From Bathymodiolus brooksi methanotrophic gill symbiont (lineage in GTDB: Bacteria; Pseudomonadota; Gammaproteobacteria; Methylococcales; Methylomonadaceae), in assembly GCA_020996635.1 (NCBI GenBank), contig JAJJBE010000040.1, positions 1-41,182 on the forward strand: a DNA stretch of 41,182 nucleotides, written 5' to 3'. Position 1 is the first letter of the stretch; every line of letters starts with the position of its first letter. The notes below the pieces were generated by a model that saw nothing but the letters and a program-made list of their open reading frames with translations, made no database searches and was not told the DNA's origin. Of the stretch, positions 17,512-26,156 are shown in pieces. Both the position numbers and the translations under genes were made by a program.

Positions 17512-18785
17512 TATTTTGATCCCTTCGCCGTAAAATTATCAAAATACCACGTCATTTGTACACCACCTAAATACTCATCTTTTAAGCGAGAATTTACAAT
17601 ATAACTACCGGCTAAATCCATAAATAAACCTTTGATAATTTTGTAACGTAACTTTACTTCTGTTCCTGCTGCTTTGTTTTCTGCATACAAAGCACTGTTA
17701 TCTAATGAATATGCTAAATTAAGACTTAATAGCGCATTAGCTGATAATGAATATTCCGAGCCAAAATACAGGTTATAACTACTACTATCCCCAAATTCCA
17801 GCATGTCAAAATCAGCACTCAAGTTCCAATCACTAAAATATTGGTTGTTTACTCCCATATCAAAACCATAACCAATATCTTGATTAGCATTCCTTGCTGC
17901 TCTTTTTCCTGCCAAATGATAATGTAATGTCGGCGTTAAACTTTGATTAAAGCTAAGGCTTATTAAATCCTGTTTTCCGTAATAGTAACTGGTGTAAAAT
18001 TTTTCTTTAAACGTCGGATAATAAGACCTAGGCTCATACCTTGCATAATTAAGTTGTATCCGACTATATTCTGTAATATCTAATAAAAAGCCCGTAAATA
18101 TCTCTTCAAATGCGCCGCTTTCTATTTCTACTGTGGTCATAAAAGAAAGCTCATAAGCATGTAAATATTGATGTTTAAACTGCCCTGAAAATACATTGCC
18201 TAAACTTAATATTGATGATGTCTGTTGATTGTGTAACTGTTGAAAACTAACACGTAGCGCCCACGTATCAACAGGTAGAAAATTATTCTGCCAATTTACT
18301 TTTTGTAGACTATTAAATTCAGCACCATAAACCCAATCAGCCGTGACTGAATTCATATCTTCTTGGCGTATAGGTCGCCCGCCATAAACTTCAACCGTTA
18401 AGCCCTTTGTGGGTAGCTGATACCTTACTGTTGCTCCATCTAAACTGTAATACCCTAAACTATCTGCTCGTTGAAATCGGCCAGCTTTTATTTTAGTGTT
18501 TAGTTCAGCTAAATACTTTTCTATATAAAACTGAAAAATATCACCTTCAAGCCCTTCTTCTAAACTTTCTCTGGTTACAAAATCTAAAGCTACATTCCAA
18601 CTTTTATTATCAAATACTTCAAAACTCCCCCAAAGCTCACCAAATACACGAGTATCATCAACATAACGCGTATAACGATTATCAGCTTGTATTTTTGTCT
18701 TTAAACTACCACTCCAATTCCATGCAGCCTGCGCAGTTAATGGCAATAAAAAACAACTAAGAAGGATTAAATAAGCTAATTTCAT
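17511..18785 (-). CDS. Outer-membrane beta-barrel protein, putative porin of a porin-cytochrome conduit
   Basis: A 424-aa protein. The start is the ATG at 18785, which opens a signal peptide (MKLAYLILLSCFLLPLTAQA). An open stretch extending upstream to 18965 only overlaps the small gene. The mature chain is a series of amphipathic strands rich in Tyr, Phe and Trp (e.g. WNVALDFVTRESLEEG, IQLNYARYEPRSYYPTF, YNLYFGSEYSLSANALLSLNL) and finishes close to an aromatic-ending strand (GGVQMTWYFDNF). About 18-22 strands are likely. It carries no heme motif. It is coupled to a heptaheme gene and heads a cytochrome operon, which points to an MtrB/OmbB-like role although I see no MtrB signature. Confidence 0.82.
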   Translation of the reverse strand: MKLAYLILLSCFLLPLTAQAAWNWSGSLKTKIQADNRYTRYVDDTRVFGELWGSFEVFDNKSWNVALDFVTRESLEEGLEGDIFQFYIEKYLAELNTKIKAGRFQRADSLGYYSLDGATVRYQLPTKGLTVEVYGGRPIRQEDMNSVTADWVYGAEFNSLQKVNWQNNFLPVDTWALRVSFQQLHNQQTSSILSLGNVFSGQFKHQYLHAYELSFMTTVEIESGAFEEIFTGFLLDITEYSRIQLNYARYEPRSYYPTFKEKFYTSYYYGKQDLISLSFNQSLTPTLHYHLAGKRAARNANQDIGYGFDMGVNNQYFSDWNLSADFDMLEFGDSSSYNLYFGSEYSLSANALLSLNLAYSLDNSALYAENKAAGTEVKLRYKIIKGLFMDLAGSYIVNSRLKDEYLGGVQMTWYFDNFTAKGSK

Positions 18786-18793
18786 TAATATTG

Positions 18794-19051
18794 CTATTCG
18801 CTGTAAAAATCGTCGCCTTGGCGCTTTTTTATCATAGCCCAACCCACTAGCGATCCTAATGCAACCACGCAGCCACCACAAACCGCACATTTCCCTTGCT
18901 GAGGAATCGTACAATTTGAAGCTGTTAATAAATGCCCTGCCGCAATACCAGCACCAAACAACCAAGGTATACTTTGATTAAGCAAGCTATCAGCGTCTAA
19001 AGCCTCACTTCTTTGCTCATTTTCTTGTTGTAATTCACTTATTTTTTTCAT
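18794..19051 (-). CDS. Small Cys-rich membrane protein, unknown function
   Basis: An 85-aa protein with an acidic, helical N-terminus (MKKISELQQENEQRSEALDA), two hydrophobic segments (about 28-45 and 61-75) and between them four cysteines: Cys47, then C55-x2-C58-x2-C61 (KCAVCGGC). There is no signal peptide and no heme motif. AAAGG precedes the ATG, and the porin gene begins 8 bp after its stop, so it heads the cytochrome operon. The cysteines could bind a metal or Fe-S cluster, or form disulfides. I recognise no family. Confidence 0.7.
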   Translation of the reverse strand: MKKISELQQENEQRSEALDADSLLNQSIPWLFGAGIAAGHLLTASNCTIPQQGKCAVCGGCVVALGSLVGWAMIKKRQGDDFYSE

Positions 19052-19067
19052 TGAGTTTAACCTTTAC

Positions 19068-19112
19068 TTAAACGATAAAAGGAGCACCTAAATACTTAGG
19101 CGCTCCTTTGTT
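19068..19112 (-). terminator. Stem-loop terminator/attenuator between the 918-aa cytochrome and the operon
   Basis: AAAGGAGCACCTAA (19078-19091) pairs with TTAGGCGCTCCTTT (19096-19109) with one mismatch and a 4-nt loop. Read on the minus strand it is followed by TTTTATCGTTT, giving a plausible intrinsic terminator for the upstream cytochrome gene. It ends only about 25 bp before the next start codon, so it may act as an attenuator that lets some transcripts through to the porin-cytochrome operon. Confidence 0.75.
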
Positions 19113-19120
19113 TATTTTAG

Positions 19121-19140
19121 TTTATTATTTAAATAATAAA
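19121..19140. promoter_or_regulatory. Perfect 20-bp AT palindrome
   Basis: TTTATTATTTAAATAATAAA is its own reverse complement. It lies just upstream (minus strand) of the stem-loop preceding the small Cys-rich gene. It could be an operator or promoter element for the operon, but in AT-rich DNA chance is also possible. Confidence 0.35.
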
Positions 19141-19182
19141 TGCTAAAGAAATAAAAACATTTCCTTTACTTACGATGAGCAT

Positions 19183-19209
19183 GTAGGTTTTAACTCACTT
19201 AAAACCTAC
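19183..19209 (-). terminator. Stem-loop after the 918-aa cytochrome
   Basis: GTAGGTTTTAA and TTAAAACCTAC form an 11-bp perfect stem around a 5-nt loop, 23 bp past the cytochrome stop. There is no T-run, so it is more likely a 3'-end stabiliser than an autonomous terminator. The stronger terminator is at 19068-19112. Confidence 0.5.
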
Positions 19210-19231
19210 ACCACTCAATTAAGTCTATTTA

Positions 19232-21988
19232 CTATTTATCTGCTACAAAGTAAAAACCAGTTGCAGCTGCTTTGAATATCACATATCCATTCAACCCAGA
19301 CTGAATAGCGATAATATCAGAAGCTGGAACTTGCCCAACTTCTTCTACTGCCCAATCAATATAAGCAACATTGATAGCTGAAGTGTCTGTTTTACTACCT
19401 TGATAAGGTACTTTTAACAACACATCTCCACCAACCATTGTTCTAACTAGCTTACGTTTATCATCCTCTGCTCTAAAGTAAGTAACATCAGAACTTAAGT
19501 TACCTAAATTTTTCGCTTGAAGGACTTGCTTGGCAGCTTCAACACCTTTGTCATTTAATAAACCTAGCATAATTCTATAGCTAGGTAACACTTTAGTATT
19601 AATTGAAGTGTCTGCATCTGCAATAACAGCTAAACCACGTACTTTTTCATTGGTAGGGTTTGCCTTAAAAACAAGAGCATTACCACTTTGCAATCTAGCC
19701 GCAAGTTTTGCTTTATCTTCATCATTGAGTGCCACTTCAGCATATACTTCAGCATTGATTTTTATAGGTGCAAAGTAACCCAGTGCTTCAGCAACCGTAT
19801 TAATCCCTTTTTTCTGCAATAAAGTCATAAAAGGATCAACTTTAGTAGCAAATAAAATGTCTGATACATTCTCAGTCACTTTACCGTCAGCATCGACCTT
19901 CATATACTCTAAATCAAGGATAACAATACCTTCCTCGACTAAACGTCTATCAGGTAATGTAGTAACTTCTTTAGCATTCGCTTCACCTAATACACCATCT
20001 ACAGATAATAAAGAGCTAAATGAACCGTTTTGCTTTTTAGCATGACAGTCACCACATGGCATAGACTCAGGAGAAGGACGTGTGTTATGAGAAATAACAT
20101 ACTCATTAGATTCCGTCCAGACCATGACAGCATTAGGCGATGTATATCCTTTAGCTTTCAAGACTCCGTCGTAAGCCTTTTTCATTCCCACAAAACCTTC
20201 GTAATCTTCAGGGTCTGAATACCTCATGCTTCCATGACTAATTCTTGCTGAAACTCGTCCAAATTCCTGACCTGTTTGTGGATCAAAAATAATACCGAAT
20301 AAGCCGTCATCATCTTCACCTTTTTTGAAGATAGCATTCCGATCATTCTTAAATAATACATCACCCGTTACTGCATCTTTCCAGTAATAACGGTAACGTG
20401 GTTTATAAGGAATGATTTTTTGCTGACCATCTTCAGCTTGGCGGTAGCGATACAACATTGCATCATCAACACTTCCACGTTTATTTGTAATATGACAAGT
20501 CTGACAGCCAACTACATCTAAATGTGTTTGTGTAATTTTAGTTAGGGTGCCTGCTGTATAGCCAGCCATATCCCCATTACCTTTCCACAACTCAAGGTGA
20601 GCACCTAACATGCCATCTGTATGGCCTGATGGAACGACTTTATTAACCGCTTCATCATGACAATACTCACAAGACATCGCATTTGGCTCATAATCTAAGT
20701 CATTACGTACATCCATATCAGAATTTCCTTTAGGGAAATCATGATTTGCATCTAAATCTATTGGTGCCCCTAATGGTTTATAGTACTGCTTCGCATGGCA
20801 AGCATTACAGTTATCAATGGTTCTTGATTCGCCATTGTTATCTGTAAAAACTTTACCTTTATGTACATCATCTTTGTAATCATCAACAATCACACCCGTT
20901 GATTCAATTCCATCTTCAGTTTCTGGTGTCATAACAGCATCATCACCAAAACCATAAAAACCACGACGTGAATTACTGGTTCGATGACAAGCCATGCAGT
21001 TATCATTATCAGGAAAACGTAGCATAGGAATCACAACACGTTTTTCAGCATCAAATGCAGCAGCATTCCAATTTAAAATCGGCTTACCGTTCTCGTCTAA
21101 ATCTAAACCAACGCTGGCCTCCATTTCACCAGTCATGTGATTATGCACTGATTGCTCAGAGCGACTAAAAGACAGCATATTAACGCCATCTTTATTCTTC
21201 ATTCCTTCTATAATTGTTGATCCTGTTTCACGAAAATATCCTTCCTCCGCAAAATCACCACGTTGGCTACGAACCCAGCCACCAGGGCCACGTCGGTTAT
21301 CAGCAGGCTGGTCAATCAAACTTGCTTCGGCCACTGATAAATCAGCAAATTTAGCATGACATAACATACAGTCAGCTTCGACTACACCACTTTTCTTCCA
21401 ATCATGAGGAACAACTTTTGTTGTGCCACCTTCTTGTTTTACACGATCGTAATAATCGCCATCAAATTCTTTGATAGTAAATACATCTTTTTCATCGTAA
21501 CGAATACCATCACGATCTAGCTCAGCAAAACCGCCACCGGCATGACAGTTAGCACAATCTTTTACCCAACCAGCTGAACCCCAATCTCCAAACTCTGCTG
21601 CACTGGCATTATTCTTTTTAGCCAATACGATTGGGTTGCTTCCACCCATACAGGTGTAACCACCAAAATAACCCGGCGAAACCAAATGTGGTAGGCCACG
21701 TTTTTTACCATAATAGTCACCTACTTCATCACGACCCATTTCAAAATGATATGAGTGATTGATAGCATCATAATCATGACAACCACTGCCTTCGCAACTT
21801 TTTTTCGAGCTATATGGATTACCCGTATCCAAAACATTCAGCCCATCTTCATCGAGCATAGGTATCTTTGGGTGATCAACTAATTCATCAAAGACATTAG
21901 CTGCTGCATATACAGGCATTTGACTATTGAAAAAAAGAAAAATACTGAGACTTAGAAATTTTATTATGTTATTTGTTATTCGCCGCAT
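19232..21988 (-). CDS. Large octaheme c-type cytochrome with heme-free C-terminal domain
   Basis: A 918-aa secreted protein with a signal peptide (residues 1-30, ending VYAAA). The heme motifs are CX4CH (CEGSGCH, 65-71) and seven CxxCH (145, 207, 331, 394, 440, 495, 645). The last 270 residues have no heme and are predicted alpha/beta (e.g. VAEALGYFAPIKINAEVYAE). Long Gly/Asp-rich spacers between hemes suggest a large single domain rather than a compact nanowire unit. GGAG precedes the ATG. It is followed by stem-loops, so it is probably its own unit upstream of the porin operon. The size and layout are compatible with an extracellular terminal cytochrome or an octaheme oxidoreductase. I cannot name the family. 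Confidence 0.87.
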   Translation of the reverse strand: MRRITNNIIKFLSLSIFLFFNSQMPVYAAANVFDELVDHPKIPMLDEDGLNVLDTGNPYSSKKSCEGSGCHDYDAINHSYHFEMGRDEVGDYYGKKRGLPHLVSPGYFGGYTCMGGSNPIVLAKKNNASAAEFGDWGSAGWVKDCANCHAGGGFAELDRDGIRYDEKDVFTIKEFDGDYYDRVKQEGGTTKVVPHDWKKSGVVEADCMLCHAKFADLSVAEASLIDQPADNRRGPGGWVRSQRGDFAEEGYFRETGSTIIEGMKNKDGVNMLSFSRSEQSVHNHMTGEMEASVGLDLDENGKPILNWNAAAFDAEKRVVIPMLRFPDNDNCMACHRTSNSRRGFYGFGDDAVMTPETEDGIESTGVIVDDYKDDVHKGKVFTDNNGESRTIDNCNACHAKQYYKPLGAPIDLDANHDFPKGNSDMDVRNDLDYEPNAMSCEYCHDEAVNKVVPSGHTDGMLGAHLELWKGNGDMAGYTAGTLTKITQTHLDVVGCQTCHITNKRGSVDDAMLYRYRQAEDGQQKIIPYKPRYRYYWKDAVTGDVLFKNDRNAIFKKGEDDDGLFGIIFDPQTGQEFGRVSARISHGSMRYSDPEDYEGFVGMKKAYDGVLKAKGYTSPNAVMVWTESNEYVISHNTRPSPESMPCGDCHAKKQNGSFSSLLSVDGVLGEANAKEVTTLPDRRLVEEGIVILDLEYMKVDADGKVTENVSDILFATKVDPFMTLLQKKGINTVAEALGYFAPIKINAEVYAEVALNDEDKAKLAARLQSGNALVFKANPTNEKVRGLAVIADADTSINTKVLPSYRIMLGLLNDKGVEAAKQVLQAKNLGNLSSDVTYFRAEDDKRKLVRTMVGGDVLLKVPYQGSKTDTSAINVAYIDWAVEEVGQVPASDIIAIQSGLNGYVIFKAAATGFYFVADK

Positions 21989-22436
21989 CTGATAGGCTCC
22001 ATGACATGATTGATTTACATTGCTTATCTAAACAAGGCAGGAAGTATGCCATATAAAAAAACTTCTTAACAATCTGTATTTTTACATACAGTTCAATCAT
22101 TTACATCACGAATAATAACTAATATCGCCCTCTGTTAAATTTCAATTTTTAAGCTATATCCCTTTGCAGTATGTCATATCCCTTATTTTCACTTATTCCT
22201 ATCAATCACCCTAATAGACCAATAATAAGGTAATTAGCTTTAACTACCTAGCTTACAGCGCCTTCTAAAAAAATAATTAATATTCGGCATAAAAAATGCT
22301 TACCATAAATTAACAATTACGCTTATAGGTAAACCTCTATGCAGCACTGTACGAAATACTTTCATCAGTTACATACTTATTTATTAGCGACATTTAGCCC
22401 TCATTTACCAAACACATTTCGACAGGACTTAACTTT
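21989..22436. other. Divergent intergenic/promoter region
   Basis: This 448-bp AT-rich stretch lies between the minus-strand octaheme cytochrome and a plus-strand lipoprotein gene, so it should hold both promoters. It contains the inverted repeat at 22074-22091 and a GAAGT...ACTTC pair at 22041-22065. No convincing full sigma-70 pair, FNR box (TTGAT-N4-ATCAA) or small gene could be read. Confidence 0.6.
22074..22091. promoter_or_regulatory. Inverted repeat, possible operator upstream of the 918-aa cytochrome
   Basis: CTGTAT-TTTTAC-ATACAG is a perfect 6+6 dyad about 90 bp upstream of the cytochrome start, in a region that must hold its promoter. The spacing suits a dimeric transcription factor. 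The regulator is unknown. Confidence 0.4.
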
Positions 22437-22661
22437 ATGCAAAAAAAAACCTCCCATCAGTTACCACTTATTTCATTAATAAAACCTTTAATCTTCGCCT
22501 GCATGGTTTTCAGTTTATCTGCTTGCGGCAGCAGCTCAGATGAAGCACCATCAAGCCCTACAGGTGGTACAACACCTACTGCCACAACGCCTGTCCCACT
22601 TTCTACAGCACTTGATAACTTTAAAACTGTCGCTACCGACGCAGGGTTAACTGATAACTAA
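22437..22661 (+). CDS. Small predicted lipoprotein
   Basis: A 74-aa protein. The leader ends in a lipobox (FSLSACGSSS, modified Cys at about residue 30). A Ser/Thr/Pro/Gly-rich linker follows, then a short helical tail (STALDNFKTVATDAGLTDN). AGGAC precedes the ATG. It is divergent from the large cytochrome gene. The function is unknown. The mature chain of about 45 residues is too short for an enzyme, and it may be a truncated copy of a larger lipoprotein, although no broken continuation is seen downstream. Confidence 0.6.
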   Translation: MQKKTSHQLPLISLIKPLIFACMVFSLSACGSSSDEAPSSPTGGTTPTATTPVPLSTALDNFKTVATDAGLTDN

Positions 22662-22706
22662 GTACTTGTGCATAATTACTCTAACATTTTGATATGACGA
22701 ATTTTA

Positions 22707-22810
22707 GTAGGATGGGTAGAGCATTTTTTTGCGAAACCCATCATTCAGGCAATGATTGATGGGTTTCGCTGCGCACCTAAAAAACAAGCACTTCATTCTA
22801 CCCATCCTAC
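22707..22810. repeat. Palindromic intergenic repeat (about 104 bp)
   Basis: The outer arms are GTAGGATGGGTAGA (22707-22720) and its near-perfect complement TCTACCCATCCTAC (22797-22810). The inner arms are GCGAAACCCATCA and TGATGGGTTTCGC around a short loop. Repeats with GTAGGATGGG and GCGAAACCCATC arms are common intergenic elements in Gammaproteobacteria (from memory). It lies in the 397-bp gap between the lipoprotein and oadB terminator and encodes nothing convincing. Confidence 0.75.
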
Positions 22811-22828
22811 AAAATGTTAAGTCAAATA

Positions 22829-22847
22829 CCTCCGGCAAAGCCGGAGG
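22829..22847. repeat. Short GC hairpin
   Basis: CCTCCGGC-AAA-GCCGGAGG is a perfect 8-bp stem with a 3-nt loop, followed by further small dyads (GCACCC...GGGTGC near 22890-22906). There is no T-run. It may be part of a REP-like unit. The rest of 22848-23000 shows nothing else. Confidence 0.55.
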
Positions 22848-23000
22848 CTTGAAAACCGTGAACCACTCAAAGCGGGCTGATTCATTGAGCACCCAAGGGT
22901 GCAAGGGTAACTAAAACAGGTTAAGCTGCTCTATTCGCTTATCTTCACTTTCTTGATGTTTTATGTAATTTCTCACAGTTTCTTCATCTCTTCCTTATGC

Positions 23001-23042
23001 AAAAAAAAGCCCCAGCTAGATTTCTCTAACTGGGGCTTTTTT
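23001..23042 (-). terminator. Bidirectional Rho-independent terminator after oadB
   Basis: A stem GCCCCAG(C/T)TAGA...TCTAACTGGGGC is flanked by eight A on the left and six T on the right, so it has a T-run in both directions. On the minus strand it ends the oadGAB unit 17 bp after the oadB stop. Confidence 0.92.
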
Positions 23043-23058
23043 ATAGGGTGTGAACTAA

Positions 23059-24192
23059 TTAGCCAACTTGCACCAAGCTTAACAACACACCAGCAGCAAC
23101 GGCTGATCCAATAACACCTGCAACATTTGGTCCCATCGCATGCATTAATAAAAAGTTATGCGGATTATCTTCTAAGCCCACTTTATTGGCTACACGTGCT
23201 GCCATCGGTACAGCAGAAACACCCGCCGCTCCAATTAATGGGTTAATCGGTACATCACTAAACTTATTCATTAATTTAGCCATCAATACCCCAGAAGCAG
23301 TTCCGATACAGAATGCAACCGCACCTAAAGCTAAAATACCTAATGTAGTCATCTGCAAGAATGCATCAGCACTCATTTTAGACCCTACCGATAAACCTAA
23401 GAAAATAGTCACGATATTAATTAATTCATTTTGCGATGTTTTGCTTAAACGCTCAACTACACCCGATACATTCATTAAGTTACCTAAACAAAACATACCC
23501 ACTAGTGGTGCTGCTGAAGGTAATAATAAAGTACATAAGACTAATAACATTAAAGGAAAAATGATTTTTTCAATCTTTCCTACATGACGCAACTGAACCA
23601 TTTCAATGCTACGCTCTTCTTTGGTCGTTAACGCACGCATAATCGGCGGCTGAATAAGTGGTACCAATGCCATGTAAGAATAAGCTGCTACCGCAATTGC
23701 ACCCAATAAATCAGGCGCCAGTTTAGAGGCCACATAAATAGCCGTCGGCCCATCAGCTCCCCCAATAATAGCAATGGCTGCCGCATCTGACATGCTAAAT
23801 TCCATACCTGGAATCATATTTAAAGCCAGCGCACCTAACAGAGTGGTAAAAATACCAAACTGTGCCGCTGCTCCTAATAATAGGGTTTTAGGGTTTGCAA
23901 GCATAGGACCAAAATCGGTCATTGCGCCTACACCCATAAAGATTAATAGTGGAAAAATACCTGATTTAATACCTGCATATAAATAGTATAAAAGGCCACC
24001 TGGATCAGACATCCCAGCAACAGGGATATTACTTAAAATAGCGCCAAAACCAATGGGTAGTAATAATAAAGGCTCAAAACCTTTTTTAATGGCAAGAAAA
24101 AGCAATAAAAAACCCACTAACATCATTACGATTTGTGGACCTTCGAAATTATAAATACCTGTGCTTTCCCATAAAAGTCTGAGATTTTCCAT
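23059..24192 (-). CDS. oadB: Na+-pumping oxaloacetate decarboxylase, beta subunit
   Basis: A 377-aa polytopic inner-membrane protein that decarboxylates carboxybiotin and exports Na+. Family features are [20 protein letters not shown] near the N-terminus, [15 protein letters not shown], the conserved [19 protein letters not shown] segment around the ion-binding Asp, and the C-terminal [19 protein letters not shown]...[18 protein letters not shown]. Length is normal or slightly short. It is the last gene of oadGAB and ends at a strong terminator. Members also serve glutaconyl- and methylmalonyl-CoA decarboxylases, but the OadA next to it fixes the substrate as oxaloacetate. Confidence 0.95.
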   Translation of the reverse strand: MENLRLLWESTGIYNFEGPQIVMMLVGFLLLFLAIKKGFEPLLLLPIGFGAILSNIPVAGMSDPGGLLYYLYAGIKSGIFPLLIFMGVGAMTDFGPMLANPKTLLLGAAAQFGIFTTLLGALALNMIPGMEFSMSDAAAIAIIGGADGPTAIYVASKLAPDLLGAIAVAAYSYMALVPLIQPPIMRALTTKEERSIEMVQLRHVGKIEKIIFPLMLLVLCTLLLPSAAPLVGMFCLGNLMNVSGVVERLSKTSQNELINIVTIFLGLSVGSKMSADAFLQMTTLGILALGAVAFCIGTASGVLMAKLMNKFSDVPINPLIGAAGVSAVPMAARVANKVGLEDNPHNFLLMHAMGPNVAGVIGSAVAAGVLLSLVQVG

Positions 24193-24283
24193 AAGTATGT
24201 CTCTTTAAATTTTAAAAAATATGTTGGTTAAGCTTTACTCAATATTATTTTAGTTAACATCAAGGTTAAGCAGCAAACATAAA

Positions 24284-24320
24284 ATAACCACCTAATAACA
24301 TCTCGTTAATGGGTGGTTAT
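24284..24320 (-). promoter_or_regulatory. Stem-loop between oadA and oadB
   Basis: ATAACCACC (24284-24292) pairs with GGTGGTTAT (24312-24320). It lies in the 153-bp gap between oadA and oadB and lacks a T-run. It may stabilise or process the mRNA so that OadA and OadB are made in different amounts. Confidence 0.45.
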
Positions 24321-24345
24321 AAAGTACTGTAAATAAATAAGCTAT

Positions 24346-26100
24346 TTACAAGCTAATAAGGATTTGGCCCACTGCAACGGCATCACCTTCTTTCACGTTT
24401 ACTGAACTAACCGTACCAGCAACACGCGAACGCACTTCTGTTTCCATTTTCATGGCTTCTAAGATAATAATAACATCGCCTTCAGCAACAACAGAACCAG
24501 GAGCCACATTCACTTTGAATATAGTTCCTGCTAGTGGTGATTCAACACCCTCGCCTATACTCGCGGCTGGTGCAGAACCTGAAGCCCCAATCACTAAATC
24601 AGCGCCACCCGGCCCTACTGCAACATTAAAGTTTTGACCATTCACATTCACGGTGTAGCTTGCTGCATCCGTTTGTGGTGCGTTTTTAGCCGCAAAAGCT
24701 TCTGGATTTGGCGCAGGTTCGAACGCATCTGGATTACCGCGATTAACAAGAAACTTCCAACCTGTTTGTACAAACAAGCCATCAATTAAAGCATCTTCTT
24801 CAACATTTTCGGCTAAAGTGACGCCTTCTTCTTTTGCTCTTTCTTTTAATTCAGCAACTAATTTATCCATCTCAGGTTCAATTAGGTCTGCTGGCCGACA
24901 AGTAATGACCTCAGCCCCATCTAAAACACGAGCTTGTAATTCAGCATTAACAGGCGCAGGTGTTGCACCATACTCACCTTTTAATACACCCGCTGTTTCT
25001 TTACTAATTGACTTATACCGCTCACCTGTCATCACGTTAAGTACTGCTTGCGTACCCACGATTTGAGACGTTGGCGTCACTAAAGGTAAAAAGCCTAAAT
25101 CTTCTCGCACACGAGGAATTTCTTTTAAAACTTCAGCAAATTTATCTTCTGCACCTTGTTCTTTTAGCTGGCTTTCCATATTGGTCAGCATACCGCCTGG
25201 AACTTGAGCTAATAGGATACGGCCATCGACACCTTTTAGGCTACCTTCATGCTCTGCGTATTTTTTACGCACACCACGAAAATAATCAGCAATATCTTCT
25301 AATTTTTCTAAATCTAAACCTGTTGCTCGCTCTTGACCTTCCATACTAGCAACAATAGTTTCAGTAGGACTGTGCCCATAGGTCATGCTTAAAGAAGAAA
25401 TCGCAGTATCAACATTATCAACACCTGCTTCAATTGCTTTAATCAAAGTTCCGACACTTAAACCCGTCGTTGCATGACAATGTAAATGCACAGGAATATC
25501 GACAGCCGCTTTCAGTGCGGTCACCATATCAAAAGCATCATAAGGCGTTAACAGTCCCGCCATATCTTTAATACAGATAGAGTGAGCACCCATATCTTCT
25601 ATTTGCTTACCTTGAACGATCCATTTTTCAAGCGTATGTACTGAACTTTTTGTATATGAAATAGTTCCTTGAGCATGCGCATCAGTATTTAGAACCGCCT
25701 TAACAGCACTCTCAATATTACGCATATCATTCATCGCATCAAAAATACGAAAAATATCAATTCCATTTACTGCACAACGTTCAACAAATTTCTCAACGAC
25801 ATCATCCGCATAATGGCGGTAACCTAGAATATTTTGCCCACGAAATAGCATTTGCTGCGGTGTATTTGGCATCGCTGCTTTTAATAGACGTAAGCGCTCC
25901 CAAGGATCTTCACCCAAATAACGGATACAAGAATCAAACGTTGCTCCACCCCAAGATTCAATAGACCAATATCCAATCTTATCTAGCTGCTCACAAATTG
26001 GCAGCATATCTTCAACTCGAAGGCGTGTGGCTAAAATGGACTGGTGCGCATCTCTAAGGACAACTTCGGTAATACCTACCGGTTTATTTGTTACTGCCAT
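24346..26100 (-). CDS. oadA: Oxaloacetate decarboxylase, alpha subunit (carboxyltransferase + biotin domain)
   Basis: A 584-aa cytoplasmic enzyme that transfers CO2 from oxaloacetate to biotin. The N-terminal HMGL-like TIM barrel has [30 protein letters not shown] and the metal-site histidines in [14 protein letters not shown]. The PYC/OADA domain follows (about 300-460), then an Ala/Pro-rich linker (about 475-515). The biotinyl domain has the acceptor Lys551 in EAMKMET. All catalytic parts are present and the length is typical. It is preceded by oadG at 56 bp. Confidence 0.96.
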   Translation of the reverse strand: MAVTNKPVGITEVVLRDAHQSILATRLRVEDMLPICEQLDKIGYWSIESWGGATFDSCIRYLGEDPWERLRLLKAAMPNTPQQMLFRGQNILGYRHYADDVVEKFVERCAVNGIDIFRIFDAMNDMRNIESAVKAVLNTDAHAQGTISYTKSSVHTLEKWIVQGKQIEDMGAHSICIKDMAGLLTPYDAFDMVTALKAAVDIPVHLHCHATTGLSVGTLIKAIEAGVDNVDTAISSLSMTYGHSPTETIVASMEGQERATGLDLEKLEDIADYFRGVRKKYAEHEGSLKGVDGRILLAQVPGGMLTNMESQLKEQGAEDKFAEVLKEIPRVREDLGFLPLVTPTSQIVGTQAVLNVMTGERYKSISKETAGVLKGEYGATPAPVNAELQARVLDGAEVITCRPADLIEPEMDKLVAELKERAKEEGVTLAENVEEDALIDGLFVQTGWKFLVNRGNPDAFEPAPNPEAFAAKNAPQTDAASYTVNVNGQNFNVAVGPGGADLVIGASGSAPAASIGEGVESPLAGTIFKVNVAPGSVVAEGDVIIILEAMKMETEVRSRVAGTVSSVNVKEGDAVAVGQILISL

Positions 26101-26156
26101 TATATTTTTCCTATGACTTTTTTAACGTTTTAATTTAAATAAATGTATAAAACGAT

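Noticed and set aside
17511-18965. A longer N-terminus for the barrel protein
   Set aside because: The extra 60 residues lie antisense-free but fully inside the small Cys-rich gene in another frame, and the ATG at 18785 opens a proper signal peptide.
9204-21988. Known hydroxylamine/nitrite or tetrathionate octaheme enzyme cluster
   Set aside because: No CxxCK motif, no tyrosine cross-link signature and no matching accessory genes; the barrel gene argues for electron transfer across the outer membrane.
22704-22904. Minus-strand 66-codon frame across the palindromic repeat
   Set aside because: Coding potential comes from the repeat itself; no start context or homology.
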